Assembly: GCF_018638295.1 (NCBI RefSeq) | Contig: NZ_JABTTS010000003.1 | Location: 62,001 to 126,000 of the forward strand | Reading direction: 5' to 3' | Source: Streptomyces sp. CHD11 | GTDB lineage: Bacteria > Actinomycetota > Actinomycetes > Streptomycetales > Streptomycetaceae | Length of the DNA: 64,000 nt | Shown: piece after piece, positions 8,827-17,399 of the stretch | How positions within the stretch are numbered: position 1 is the stretch's first letter | How the letters are laid out: each line of letters opens with the position of its first letter | The notes under the pieces: model-generated | Told to the model about the DNA's origin: nothing | The model's input: only the letters and a program-made list of their open reading frames with translations | Databases searched by the model: none | Position numbers and translations under genes: made by a program

Positions 8827-9735
8827 CTACTTGGCTGGCTGTGCGATGCCGGTACGCAGGACGGTGGTGCGGAACAAGGTCACCAGAGGTCTCAGGTCGA
8901 CCCGGTGCCACGCAGCCCACAGCTGGACGCTTGTCTCGTGCCAGGGAAGCTCGCGCACCGCGACCTCCTCAGTGGTGGCGCGGACCATGCTCTTCTGCAC
9001 GAAGGCGAGTCCGAGGCCAGAGGCGACCAGACCGAGTGCGGTCAAGGGCTCAGCCGCGTCGAAACGGATGTCGGGCCTGAAGCCGGCCGCCGTGCAGGCG
9101 GCAACGAACGTGTCCCGCCAGGCGGGGTCCTGGGCGTTCTCGACTGCGATCCACGGCTGACCGTCGAGGTCCCCGGGGGTCACTTTTTCCTGGTCCGCGA
9201 GAGGATGCCCGGCGGGCATGGCGAGCAGCAGCGGGTCCTCGAGCAGGGGGGCGGCCAGCAGGTCGGGATCGTCCCCGCTGGGAGGTGCATGGACGAGGGC
9301 GATGTCGAGGCTGCGCTGCCGCAGGCCTTCGAACTGCTCGGCCGGCGGAAGGTTGTACAGAGCGATGTGAACACCGGGGCGTTCACTGTGCACAGCGCGT
9401 AGCGCGCCGGGCAGGATGCCGGTGTGCATGGCGTCCGCCACGTAGCCGATGCACAGGCCGCCTTCATCTCCACGGCCCAGCCGACGGCCCAGGTTCTCCA
9501 GGCGGTCCGCATGCTGCAGCAGTGCGCGGGCTTCGGCCAGGAAGACCTTGCCGTCACGAGTCAGCCGGATTCTTTGCTGGCTGCGCTCGAACAGGGTGAG
9601 GCCGAGGTTCTGCTCGAGCTGAACGATCTGCCGACTGAGTGGCGACTGGGACATATGCAGCCGCTCGGCGGCTTGGCCGACGTGTTCGGTCTCGGCGACG
9701 GCTACGAAGTAGCGGAGTTGCCGCAGGTCAAGCAT
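8827..9735 (-). CDS. LysR-family transcriptional regulator
   Basis: At 302 residues this is the normal LysR length. Residues 1-60 form the winged helix-turn-helix (LRQLRYFVAVAETEHVGQAA, LHMSQSPLSRQIVQLE). A linker helix and a two-lobed effector-binding domain follow (LRQRSLDIALVHAPPSGDDP, LDGQPWIAVENAQDP). It is divergent from the aldo/keto reductase at 9884, with 148 bp between the starts, so it is the obvious candidate to control that gene, the SRPBCC gene and itself. The inducer is unknown. The gene appears intact. Confidence 0.93.
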   Translation of the reverse strand: MLDLRQLRYFVAVAETEHVGQAAERLHMSQSPLSRQIVQLEQNLGLTLFERSQQRIRLTRDGKVFLAEARALLQHADRLENLGRRLGRGDEGGLCIGYVADAMHTGILPGALRAVHSERPGVHIALYNLPPAEQFEGLRQRSLDIALVHAPPSGDDPDLLAAPLLEDPLLLAMPAGHPLADQEKVTPGDLDGQPWIAVENAQDPAWRDTFVAACTAAGFRPDIRFDAAEPLTALGLVASGLGLAFVQKSMVRATTEEVAVRELPWHETSVQLWAAWHRVDLRPLVTLFRTTVLRTGIAQPAK

Positions 9736-9883
9736 GTAAGACCTCTAAGGACTCAAGTGTGTCGAAGTAAGTCTTGGACAGTCTTAAGTGTAGATCCTAG
9801 CCTCGGACACGTCAGCCGACGGAGCGCGCAGAAGGCGCGAAGAGAACACATCCGTCGCCGTTCGTACAGCAAGGATCTGCACC
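9736..9883. promoter_or_regulatory. Divergent promoter region between LysR regulator and aldo/keto reductase
   Basis: This 148-bp spacer is AT-richer than its surroundings near 9740-9800. It contains the repeated block AGTCTT in TAAGTCTTGGACAGTCTTAA (9770-9789). Related TAAG/CTTAAG half-sites lie nearby. This is the expected location of the LysR box and both promoters; no exact T-N11-A site can be assigned by eye. Confidence 0.5.
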
Positions 9884-10894
9884 ATGTCCATCACGTCCTT
9901 CCTGCCCGGCCGCCTGGGCTTCGGCACCGCACCGCTGGGCAACATGTTCCGGGCCATACCCGACGAGGAAGCCGCGGCCACCGTGGACGCTGCCTGGGAC
10001 AACGGCATCCGCTACTTCGACACCGCGCCCTTCTACGGCGCGGGTCTGTCCGAGATCCGGCTCGGAGACGCGCTGGCCCGCCGCCCCCGCGAGGAGTTCG
10101 TCCTGAGCACGAAGGTCGGCCGCGTCATCCTCGACGAGATCGAAGATCCGTCCGCCCGCGACCTGGGCGAGAAGGGCGGACTGTTCGAACACGGACGCCC
10201 CAACAAGATCGTCAACGACTACTCGGCCGACGCCACGCTGCGCTCCGTCGAAGACAGCCTCAAGCGGCTGAGGACCGACCGCCTCGACATCGTGTGGGTA
10301 CACGACGTCGCACAGGACTTCTACGGCGACGAGTGGCTCGCCGCGTACGAGACGGCCCGCACCGGCGCATTCCGGGTGCTGCAGAGGCTGCGCGACGAAG
10401 GCGTCATCAAGGCCTGGGGCCTTGGCGTCAACCGGGTCGAGCCCTTGGAGCTGACGCTGGACCTCGAGGAGCCCAAGCCGGACGCGTTCCTCCTCGCCGG
10501 CCGCTACACGTTGCTTGACCACGAGCGCGCCCTGCAGCGGCTGCTGCCGGCCGCGAGGACCCAGAACGTCGACATCGTCGTCGGTGGACCGTACAGCTCC
10601 GGCGTGCTGGCCGGCGGGCGGCACTTCGAGTACCAGAAGGCCCCCGCCTCGGTCATCACCAGGGTGGAGCGCATCAAGGCACTCGCAGGGCAGCACGGCG
10701 TGGGCACCAAGGCGGCAGCGCTGCAGTTCTCCCTTGCTCACCCCGCGGTCGCCGCGGCCATTCCCGGCGCCTCCCGGCCCAGCCGCATCGCTGAGGACGT
10801 CGCGGCACTCGGCCAGAAGGTCCCGGCGGCCTTCTGGGCAGCTTTGCGCACGGAAGGACTGATCACTCAGGACGCCCCCGTACCCAGCGCCTGA
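9884..10894 (+). CDS. Aldo/keto reductase, D-threo-aldose/pyridoxal dehydrogenase type
   Basis: This 336-residue cytosolic TIM-barrel oxidoreductase should use NAD(P). The AKR tetrad is visible: Asp and Tyr in RYFDTAPFYGAG, Lys in FVLSTKVGRV and His in DIVWVHDV. The C-terminal cofactor-binding part is PAVAAAIPGASRPSRIAED. The opening LGFGTAPLGNMF and the long SRDLGEKGG-type insertion place it near D-threo-aldose 1-dehydrogenase, L-fucose dehydrogenase and pyridoxal 4-dehydrogenase, so it probably oxidises a sugar or small aldehyde. It is followed after 29 bp by the SRPBCC gene, likely co-transcribed, and is divergent from the LysR gene. Confidence 0.9.
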   Translation: MSITSFLPGRLGFGTAPLGNMFRAIPDEEAAATVDAAWDNGIRYFDTAPFYGAGLSEIRLGDALARRPREEFVLSTKVGRVILDEIEDPSARDLGEKGGLFEHGRPNKIVNDYSADATLRSVEDSLKRLRTDRLDIVWVHDVAQDFYGDEWLAAYETARTGAFRVLQRLRDEGVIKAWGLGVNRVEPLELTLDLEEPKPDAFLLAGRYTLLDHERALQRLLPAARTQNVDIVVGGPYSSGVLAGGRHFEYQKAPASVITRVERIKALAGQHGVGTKAAALQFSLAHPAVAAAIPGASRPSRIAEDVAALGQKVPAAFWAALRTEGLITQDAPVPSA

Positions 10895-10923
10895 CCACTA
10901 CGTCACCCGAACAGGAGACGACC

Positions 10924-11337
10924 ATGGCAACTACGACCGCAGCCATCGACATCCCGGTGCCCGCCGACCGCGTCTGGCAGCTCATCGGCGGCTTCGACTC
11001 CCTGCCTGACTGGCTGCCCTACATTCCCGCGAGCACGCTCGGCGAAGGCGGCCGCGTCCGCAGCCTCACGAACGAGGAAGGCGGTGTCATCGTCGAACGC
11101 CTCGAAGCGTTCGACAACCAGGCGCGTACCTACAGCTACTCCATTCTGCAGGCCCCATTCCCTGTCACCGGTTACCGCTCCACCCTCACCGTGCACGAGA
11201 AGCCCGGCGGGCAAAGCCGTGTGGAGTGGTCCGGCACCTTCACCCCGGCCGGTGCAAGCGAACAAGAAGCGATCGCTCTGTTCCACGGCATCTACACCGA
11301 AGGGCTGGCCGCACTGAAGAAGACACTCAAGGCGTGA
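10924..11337 (+). CDS. SRPBCC (START/PYR-like) family protein
   Basis: This 137-residue protein has the SRPBCC helix-grip pattern: IDIPVPADRVWQLIGGFDSL, DWLPYIPASTLGEGG, IVERLEAFDNQARTYSYSI and YRSTLTVHEKPGG, ending in a long C-terminal helix. Members bind hydrophobic ligands or act as polyketide cyclase-like enzymes. CAGGAGACGACC precedes the ATG. It follows the aldo/keto reductase closely, suggesting one LysR-controlled transcript. The ligand is unknown. Confidence 0.85.
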   Translation: MATTTAAIDIPVPADRVWQLIGGFDSLPDWLPYIPASTLGEGGRVRSLTNEEGGVIVERLEAFDNQARTYSYSILQAPFPVTGYRSTLTVHEKPGGQSRVEWSGTFTPAGASEQEAIALFHGIYTEGLAALKKTLKA

Positions 11338-11696
11338 ACACGGACGCGGGATGCCCGGTGGCGCCGCCCGGCTCCGCAAGAAGTCTGTCCGGCGTCAATG
11401 GGCCCTGCGCGAGGGAGCCTTGCAGCTTCCGACCGCTGCCTGTCGTGCTGGTTCTGTCCGGCCGAAGCTGCGGGTTCCCCACAGCAACCTGCAGGCCACC
11501 GTTGCGCCTGACCGCCACGGCCTGCGCAAGCAACGGCTCACACGCCGGACAGGCACTTCGGGAGAACGGGAAAGGCCCACCCCGTGGCGCTGCGTTGCGT
11601 GAACGCGCTCGGAGCGAGAAAGCGGGGTGCCCGCGGCGGAGCGCCCGCGACTCCTACAACTGCCCGAACACCAGCGATACAACAAGGAGACCCACA
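11338..11696. other. Intergenic, no gene seen
   Basis: Open frames here lack starts and recognisable domains. The only clear signal is the ribosome-binding site AAGGAG at 11684-11689 serving the ATG at 11697. Confidence 0.5.
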
Positions 11697-12058
11697 TGAC
11701 CAGTCCTTCGACTCCGGCCAGCCACCGCACAAAGGGTCTTTGCCGACCACGGGCGCCGACTCGGCACAGGAGATCTGGACGGCATCAGTGCCAATTACGT
11801 GCGCGATGCGGTTTTCATCACTTCCCAGGGCATCCTGCGGGGGCGGGAAGGCGTCAGGAAGGGCATCGGCGCACTGTTGGCCGATCTGCGCGATGCAAAT
11901 GGGAGCTGAATCCGCAAATCGCCGGTGAGGTTCTCTTCCTGGAGTGGTCGGCTACCAGCCCGACGGCGCGCATGAGGGACGGCGTCGACACCTTCGTCTT
12001 CCGACATGGCTACATCCAGGCGCAGACCGTCCGTTGCACCCTGGTCGCCGGCGACTGA
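11697..12058 (+). pseudogene. SnoaL/NTF2-like protein with two compensating frameshifts
   Basis: The frame is open from ATG (11697, good AAGGAG site) to 12058, but its middle is nonsense. The homologous middle lies one base over: FADHGRRLGTGDLDGISANY, VFITSQGILRGREGVRKGIG and ALLADLRDA. The start (MTSPSTPASHRTKGL) and end (WELNPQIAGEVLFLEWSA, GVDTFVFRHGYIQAQTVRC) are in the first frame. One extra base near 11746 and one missing base near 11904 explain it. The reconstructed protein is a SnoaL-like small alpha/beta cone. Either two indels made a pseudogene or these are sequence errors. Confidence 0.65.
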
Positions 12059-12405
12059 CCAGCAGTTGGCCAGACCACCGAGTCTGGTCACCGCTGTACC
12101 GATGGCCGGCGGCGCTGCCAATGCCGGATCCTGCCACCCACTGGCCGCCCCTCCCCCGCAGCGGACGCGTTCCCGGAGGACTGCGCCACTTCCGCGAACG
12201 GCACCGTCCACTCCGTGACCGGCTGACCTCCGAGCATTACCAGGTCAACGCGCAGCCGTTGTGCCGAGTTCACGGTCGCTCCCCCATGCCTCCCCGCGCC
12301 TCGCGGCCGGCGTGCGACTGCGCCCAGCCAGGGGCAGCCACGGTTGCCGCACAGGCACATCCGTCCGCTCCGCTGGATCACCTGGTATCGAGCCCTCGGC
12401 CGGTG

Positions 12406-12440
12406 CCGGTGTGCGGGGGCGGGCCGTCCCCGCACACCGG
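12406..12440. terminator. Strong hairpin terminator downstream of snapalysin
   Basis: A perfect 13-bp stem, CCGGTGTGCGGGG (12406-12418) with CCCCGCACACCGG (12428-12440), encloses a 9-nt loop just past the snapalysin stop at 12447. It lacks a strong U-tract, as is usual in Streptomyces. Confidence 0.8.
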
Positions 12441-12446
12441 CATGGG

Positions 12447-13010
12447 TCAGTCCACGGTCACCACATTGCGCGGGGCCTCCGCCAGGCCGGCGGACAGGGC
12501 GCCGAACCTGCTCTCGACCGCTGACTTCTCGGCCGCGTTCGGGTACGGGTTCTTGCACGATACGCCGGCGCTGCTCCCCGACATCAGGCTCGTGCAGGGA
12601 CCGGGTTTGCGGTCCGGCAGGCCCAGGATGTGGCCGAGTTCGTGCGACGAGATGCGGACCGTGTCGTACCCCTGGTTGACCGCCTGCCGTCCGATGTACA
12701 CGGTTCCGTTGCCGAGCGAGGTGGTCAGGGCCCGGGGCCAGCCGTTGTCGGCCAGGATCCGGATGTTGGCGCGTTGTCCGGCGGCGGCCGGGCGCAGTTC
12801 GACTGCCTCCACGCTGGCGTTCCAGATCGCCGCACCCCGATCGACGGCGGCCCTGAACTCCGCCGAGGCACTGGCGTCATAGGTCACGACGCGAGCCGCC
12901 TGGGACTGGTCGGCAGGGCCTGTTGATGCCGCGTAGGCCTGGCCGCCGACCAGAGTGCAGGTCATCGTGAGGGCGGCGCTGAGGACATGGGCGAGCGGGC
13001 GTGAGTACAT
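12447..13010 (-). CDS. snpA: Snapalysin, small secreted zinc metalloprotease (M7)
   Basis: This is a secreted neutral protease of the Streptomyces snapalysin family. ATG at 13010 is chosen because AGGAGG lies 6 nt upstream. The 187-residue precursor begins with a signal peptide (LAHVLSAALTMTCTLVGGQA, then YAAS cleavage region). A short propeptide and the mature domain VVTYDASASAEFRAAVDRGA follow. The zinc site SSHELGHILGLPD is the M7 consensus HExxHxxGxxD. GPCTSLMSGSSAG and the two Cys residues that form the disulfide are also present. SnpA is often adjacent to a divergent LysR activator; none lies next to it here. Confidence 0.93.
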   Translation of the reverse strand: MYSRPLAHVLSAALTMTCTLVGGQAYAASTGPADQSQAARVVTYDASASAEFRAAVDRGAAIWNASVEAVELRPAAAGQRANIRILADNGWPRALTTSLGNGTVYIGRQAVNQGYDTVRISSHELGHILGLPDRKPGPCTSLMSGSSAGVSCKNPYPNAAEKSAVESRFGALSAGLAEAPRNVVTVD

Positions 13011-13162
13011 GGTCGACCTCCTGCGAGACGGGTGGCGTGCACATGTCACGTGCTTGTTGGACTGTCTGCCCGTGTCCGGCAGGCCCCAATCCGTTAATTC
13101 GACACCGCCGGTCGGCCGGTCCTCTTCACCAGTTCACGCTCAGTAGGCTTACGGGTCAGCCT

Positions 13163-14219
13163 TCAAGTGAGCAGGCTGGCGACCTCGCGGACGGCGTCCC
13201 GGGCGGTGCGGCCGACGCCGATGAGGGTGGCCGAGGCCGGGCCGGTCCAGTCGCCGTAGCCGAGCAGGTGCAGCCGCGGCTCGCCGAGGGCACGTGTCCC
13301 GTCGGTGGGGATGCGTCCGCGCGGACCCCGCAGGTTCAGCGGGGCAAGATGGGCCAGTGCCGGGCGGAAGCCGGTGCACCAGACGATCACGTCCGCGTCG
13401 CTCTGGCTACCGTCGGCCCACCGTACACCGGTAGCGGTGAGCTGGGCGAACATCGGCTTGGCGGTCAGGAGTCCGGCGTCGCGGGCTTCGCGTACGGGCG
13501 GCACGGCCACGATGTCGCCGAGCGAAGCGACTCCGCCGGTGTCGGTGAGGCCGGCGTCCAGGGCGCGGCGGCGGGCGGTGGCGACATCGAACAGGGCACG
13601 GCCGTCGATGTCGTCCGGCAGGAACCGCGGCGGGCGCTGGGTCACCCACGTCACGTCGACTTGGCCGTCCAGGGCGAGGTCGGCGGCGATCTGGGCGCCG
13701 GAGTTGCCGCCACCGACCACGACGACACGCTGGTCGGCGAAGTCGGCAGGACAGCGGTAGTTCACCGTGTGCAGCAGCCGGCCGGTGAGGGTCCGGTGGC
13801 CGGGGACGGCGGGCAGGAGGGGCCGCGACCAGGTGCCCGTGGCACTGATGACCGCACGGGCCCGCCAGGTGCCGGAATCCGCCTCGATCAGGAGCCCGTC
13901 GCCGTCACGGCGTACGGCGTCCACGCGGGCGCCGTGCTGGACGGGCAGGTCGTAGCGCTTCCTGTAGTCGGCCAGGTAGTCCACCACGTGCCCGGCACCC
14001 GGATACGTCTCGCCCGCCTGGGCGGGCATAAGGCGGCCGGGCAGCGAGGAATGCTCGGCCGGGGAGAACAAGCGAGTCCCACATGTGCTGCCAGGACCCG
14101 CCCGGCGCCGCCTCCGCATCCAGGATCACGAAGTCGAGACCCTGGCGACGCAGGTGGTAGCCGGCGGCGAGCCCTGCCTGGCCGCCGCCGACCACTACCA
14201 CATCCGTCTGCTGGGTCAC
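13163..14219 (-). pseudogene. ArsO-like flavin monooxygenase of an arsenic operon, frameshifted
   Basis: GTG at 14219 overlaps the Acr3 stop (GTGA) and begins [20 protein letters not shown], the FAD-binding GxGxxG. At about 14072, after QHMWDSL, the frame must shift to continue as [17 protein letters not shown]. From there it runs to 13163 with the NADPH motif VVVVGGGNSGAQIA and the C-terminal FAD segment LHLLGYGDWTGPASATLIGV. Proteins of this type sit beside ACR3 in actinobacterial arsenic operons (ArsO). The frameshift, apparently a small deletion at GACTCGCTTGTTC, separates the FAD and NADPH halves, so the gene is probably dead. Confidence 0.75.
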
Positions 14220-15020
14220 GGGGCCGTCGTCACCATGTCGGCGGCGAACTTCCTTCGCCAGGCGAGCGCGATGTAGACCAGGCCGATCAGCACCGGCACT
14301 TCGATGAGCGGGCCGACGACACCGGACAGGGCCTGGCCCGAGGTGACGCCGAAGGTGGCGATGGCGACCGCGATGGCCAGCTCGAAGTTGTTGCCCGCCG
14401 CGGTGAAGGCGAGGGTCGCGGTGCGGTCGTAGGCCAGGCCCAGGCTCTTGCCGAGCAGGAACGTGCCGAAGAACGTCACGGCGAAGTACACCAGCAGCGG
14501 CAGCGCGATCCGGACGACGTCCAGCGGCTGCGACGTGATGGTCTTTCCCTGCAACGCGAAGAGGATGACGATCGTGAACAGCAGCCCGTACAGCGCCCAC
14601 GGCCCGATCCTCGGCAGGAACCGCTGCTCGTAGTCGGTGCGGCCGAGCTTCTTCTCGCCGAGGCGGCGGGTGAGGAAGCCGGCCAGCAGCGGGATGCCGA
14701 GGAAGATGACGACGTTCAGCGCGATCTTCCACATGGAGATGTCCAGGTGCTCGCCGTCGCCGAGGCCCAGCCAGCCGGGCAGCAGACCGAGGTAGAACCA
14801 GCCGAGCAGGCCGAAGGCGAGGACCTGGAAGACGGAGTTCAACGCGACGAGGACGGCGGCGGCCTCACGGTCGCCACAGGCGAGGTCGTTCCAGATGATG
14901 ACCATGGCGATACAGCGGGCCAGGCCGACGATGATCAGGCCGGTGCGGTATTCCGGCAGGTCCGGCAGGAAGATCCATGCGAGCGCGAACATGACCGCCG
15001 GGCCGACGATCCAGTTGATG
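14216..15020 (-). pseudogene. ACR3-family arsenite efflux permease, 5'-truncated
   Basis: From about VINWIVGPAVMFALAWIFLP to the stop at 14216 this is typical Acr3: LIIVGLARCIAMVIIWNDLA with the conserved Cys, [18 protein letters not shown], and [20 protein letters not shown]. It would export arsenite across the membrane. Upstream of about 15020 the frame no longer resembles Acr3 and the first three or so transmembrane helices are missing. The DNA there belongs to the oppositely oriented helicase gene. The 5' neighbours expected in an ars operon (arsR, arsC) are also gone from this side. Confidence 0.8.
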
Positions 15021-15023
15021 ACC

Positions 15024-17054
15024 GGCCGGATCGGGAAGCCGTGGGCGGTGGTCCACGACAACCAGAAGATCCCAGCCCTGCGGCGCCTGTATATGACGGC
15101 CACGCCCCGGCTGTGGCAGCTCGGGGACGAGGACGAAGCCGGTGCACCGGGCGAGCTGGTCGCGAGCATGGACGACGACCCCACGGGTCCCTTCGGCAGC
15201 AGGGCGTTCACTTTGACGCTCTCGGAGGCCATCGACCGGGGCATCTGTGCCCCCTACCAGGTTGTATGCGTCGATGTCACCGATACCGCGCTCCAGGCTG
15301 CGCAGCTCCTGGGCGCCGAAAGCCGCTCTGCAGAGGTCCGTGGGGCCCGGCTCGCCGCTCTGCAGACGGCCCTGGTGAAGGCGTCCGCCGAGGAGAATCT
15401 CCGGCACACGCTCGTCTTCCACCACGTCGTCAAGGAAGCCGAGGCGTTCGCGGTCGGCCTTCCCGACGTCGCCGCGCAACTGCACGCATCCGACCCCGCG
15501 CTGTACCCCAAGACGATCTGGGCGGACTGGCTGTGCGGGGACCACAATCCCCTCCACCGCCGTCGGCTGCTGGGCGAGTTCGCCGCCGGCATCGCCACGG
15601 ACGGCACCGTCGTGGAGAAGTGCTTCCTGAGCTCGGTGAAGGTCCTGGGCGAAGGCGTAGATATCCGAAATTGTGACTCTGTGTACTTCGCGGATGTGCG
15701 CGGGTCGATGCCGGACCTGGTCCAGGCCGTAGGCCGGGCGCTGCGGATGCAGCCTGGCGAGGGCAAGATGGCCTCGCTCGTGGTGCCGGTCCTACTCGGG
15801 CCGGGCGAGACGGCGGACAGCATGCTCACGTCCCGGGCGTTCGGCGGGCTCGCCAAGCTTTTGGAGGCGCTGCGGGCGCACGACGCCCGTGTCGTGGAGC
15901 AGCTCGCCGAGCAGCAGCCGCAAAGCCGCGTGAGGGGCGTGCAGAGCCGTAGCAGAGTGGCAGGCGAGGAAACCGGGAGCGACCGGAGCGACCGTGACGT
16001 GTCGGTGCCGGCCCGGGCCCTGCTGAAGTTCTCCACACCGCGTGATCCGGCGCAGTTGGCCGCGTTCATCAACCTGCGCGTCCTCAACCCCGAGCACGAG
16101 CACTGGCGGCGCGGCGTGGAGGCGGCCGTCATCTACGCCCGCGAGCACGGCGATCTGAACGTGCCGTTCACGTTCCGCGTGCCTGCCGTCGACGACCAGG
16201 AGGCGGAAGCCACGGGGTGGCCGGCCTCGCTCGCCGATTTCCCGCTGGGACAGTGGACCGCCGACGCGCGCCGGTTCTACGCCCGCGGCGACATGGACGA
16301 GGACCGCATCGCGCAGCTGGAGAAACTCGGCATGATCTGGTCGCACTTCGACGTCGCCTGGGAGGAGGGCCTGTCCGCCGCGCGCGGGTGGGCCGCCGAA
16401 CACGGGCACCTCCTGACCCCGCTGAACGCCACCTACCAGGGGTACCGGGTGGGCATCTGGCTGAAGAATCAGCGGGCCGCCGCCCGGAAGGCACAGGAGA
16501 TCGAGCAGCAGGCCGAGGACCTGCCCGTGGGCTCCGTCGCCGGGGCGCTCTCGGACGAGCGACGCGAACAGCTCGAGGACATTGACCCGTCCTGGTGCCC
16601 GGCCTGGCCCGTGGAGTGGCAGCGCGCCTTCCATCTCGTCCGGTTCCACCTCGATGCCGGCGGAACCCTGCCCACGAAACCGGGCGACGTCGTGCACCAG
16701 GGCGAAGACCTCGGCCGGTGGGTCCGCACGGTTCGATACGGCTGGGACAAGCTGACCACCGTGCAGCAGTGGCTGTGCGAACAGGTCCTCGGAATCGAGC
16801 CCGCCACCGAGGACGAGAAGCCGCCCCCGCGCCGCACACAGGCCGACAAGTGGGCCTTGAACTACCAGGCCGCCCGCCAGTTCTACGAGCGTGAGGGGCA
16901 CCTTCGAGTGCCAAGGAAGCACATCGAACGGATCGTCGGCGAGGAGCGGGAGCACAAACTGGGGGCCTGGATCGGGAATCAGCGCAGCCGGGCGGCGACA
17001 CTGATGCCGGAGCGGATGGAACAGCTGTCCGCAATCGGCATGCGCTGGGCGTAA
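15024..17054 (+). pseudogene. SF2 DEAD-type helicase with helicase-associated repeats, N-terminal core missing
   Basis: Recognisable sequence starts at GRIGKPWAVVHDNQKIPALR just before motif III (LYMTATPRLW). It continues through the second RecA domain: LVFHHVVKEAEAFAVGLPDV, VDIRNCDSVYFADVRGSMPD and LVQAVGRALRMQPGEGKMAS (motif VI, QxxGRxxR). At least four helicase-associated repeats follow, such as WEEGLSAARGWAAEHGHLLT and LGAWIGNQRSRAATL. Walker A and the DEAH motif are absent because the DNA upstream of 15024 is Acr3. Such proteins are predicted DNA/RNA helicases in Streptomyces. A shortened product from an internal ATG (for example at MTATPRLW) could be made but would lack ATPase motifs. 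Confidence 0.78.
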
Positions 17055-17399
17055 CGCACCCACGCAACAGTGAGCTGGGCAGAACGTCTGCACGGCCCAC
17101 AGCTGTGTGGTCTCACCGGCGGGTCGTGTACATGTGCAGGACCCTGTCGAGCGCCGCGGACCGGTCCGGGTGCCCGAGGACGACCTACTCGCAGGTGTCC
17201 GCGAGATGCTGGTTGCCGCTCTTCACTCGGCTGCCACGCAACCTGCCGGTGATTCCGCCAAGGTACCAGCGGAAGCCACTGAATGCCCGTGCCACTGACC
17301 TTTCCGCGTCCTTCGCATGCTCACGGCTGCGCAAACTCCCTATGCTGCAAAAGCCTTTACGAGGGGGACGAGTCCCCATGGTGTCGACGCGGAGGTTCG
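17055..17399. other. Intergenic region upstream of the NACHT gene
   Basis: No gene is supported in these 345 bp. The NACHT promoter presumably lies here; GGAGG at 17391-17395 is the ribosome-binding site. No clear -10/-35 or palindrome was recognised. Confidence 0.5.

Noticed and set aside
14895..15023. Upstream part of the helicase reading frame as the helicase N-terminus
   Set aside because: These codons lie on the reverse complement of acr3 and do not resemble the family; they are open by chance.
13001..15676. Long plus-strand open frame over the arsenic genes
   Set aside because: It is antisense to arsO/acr3-like sequence that has clear family motifs; its own product has none.
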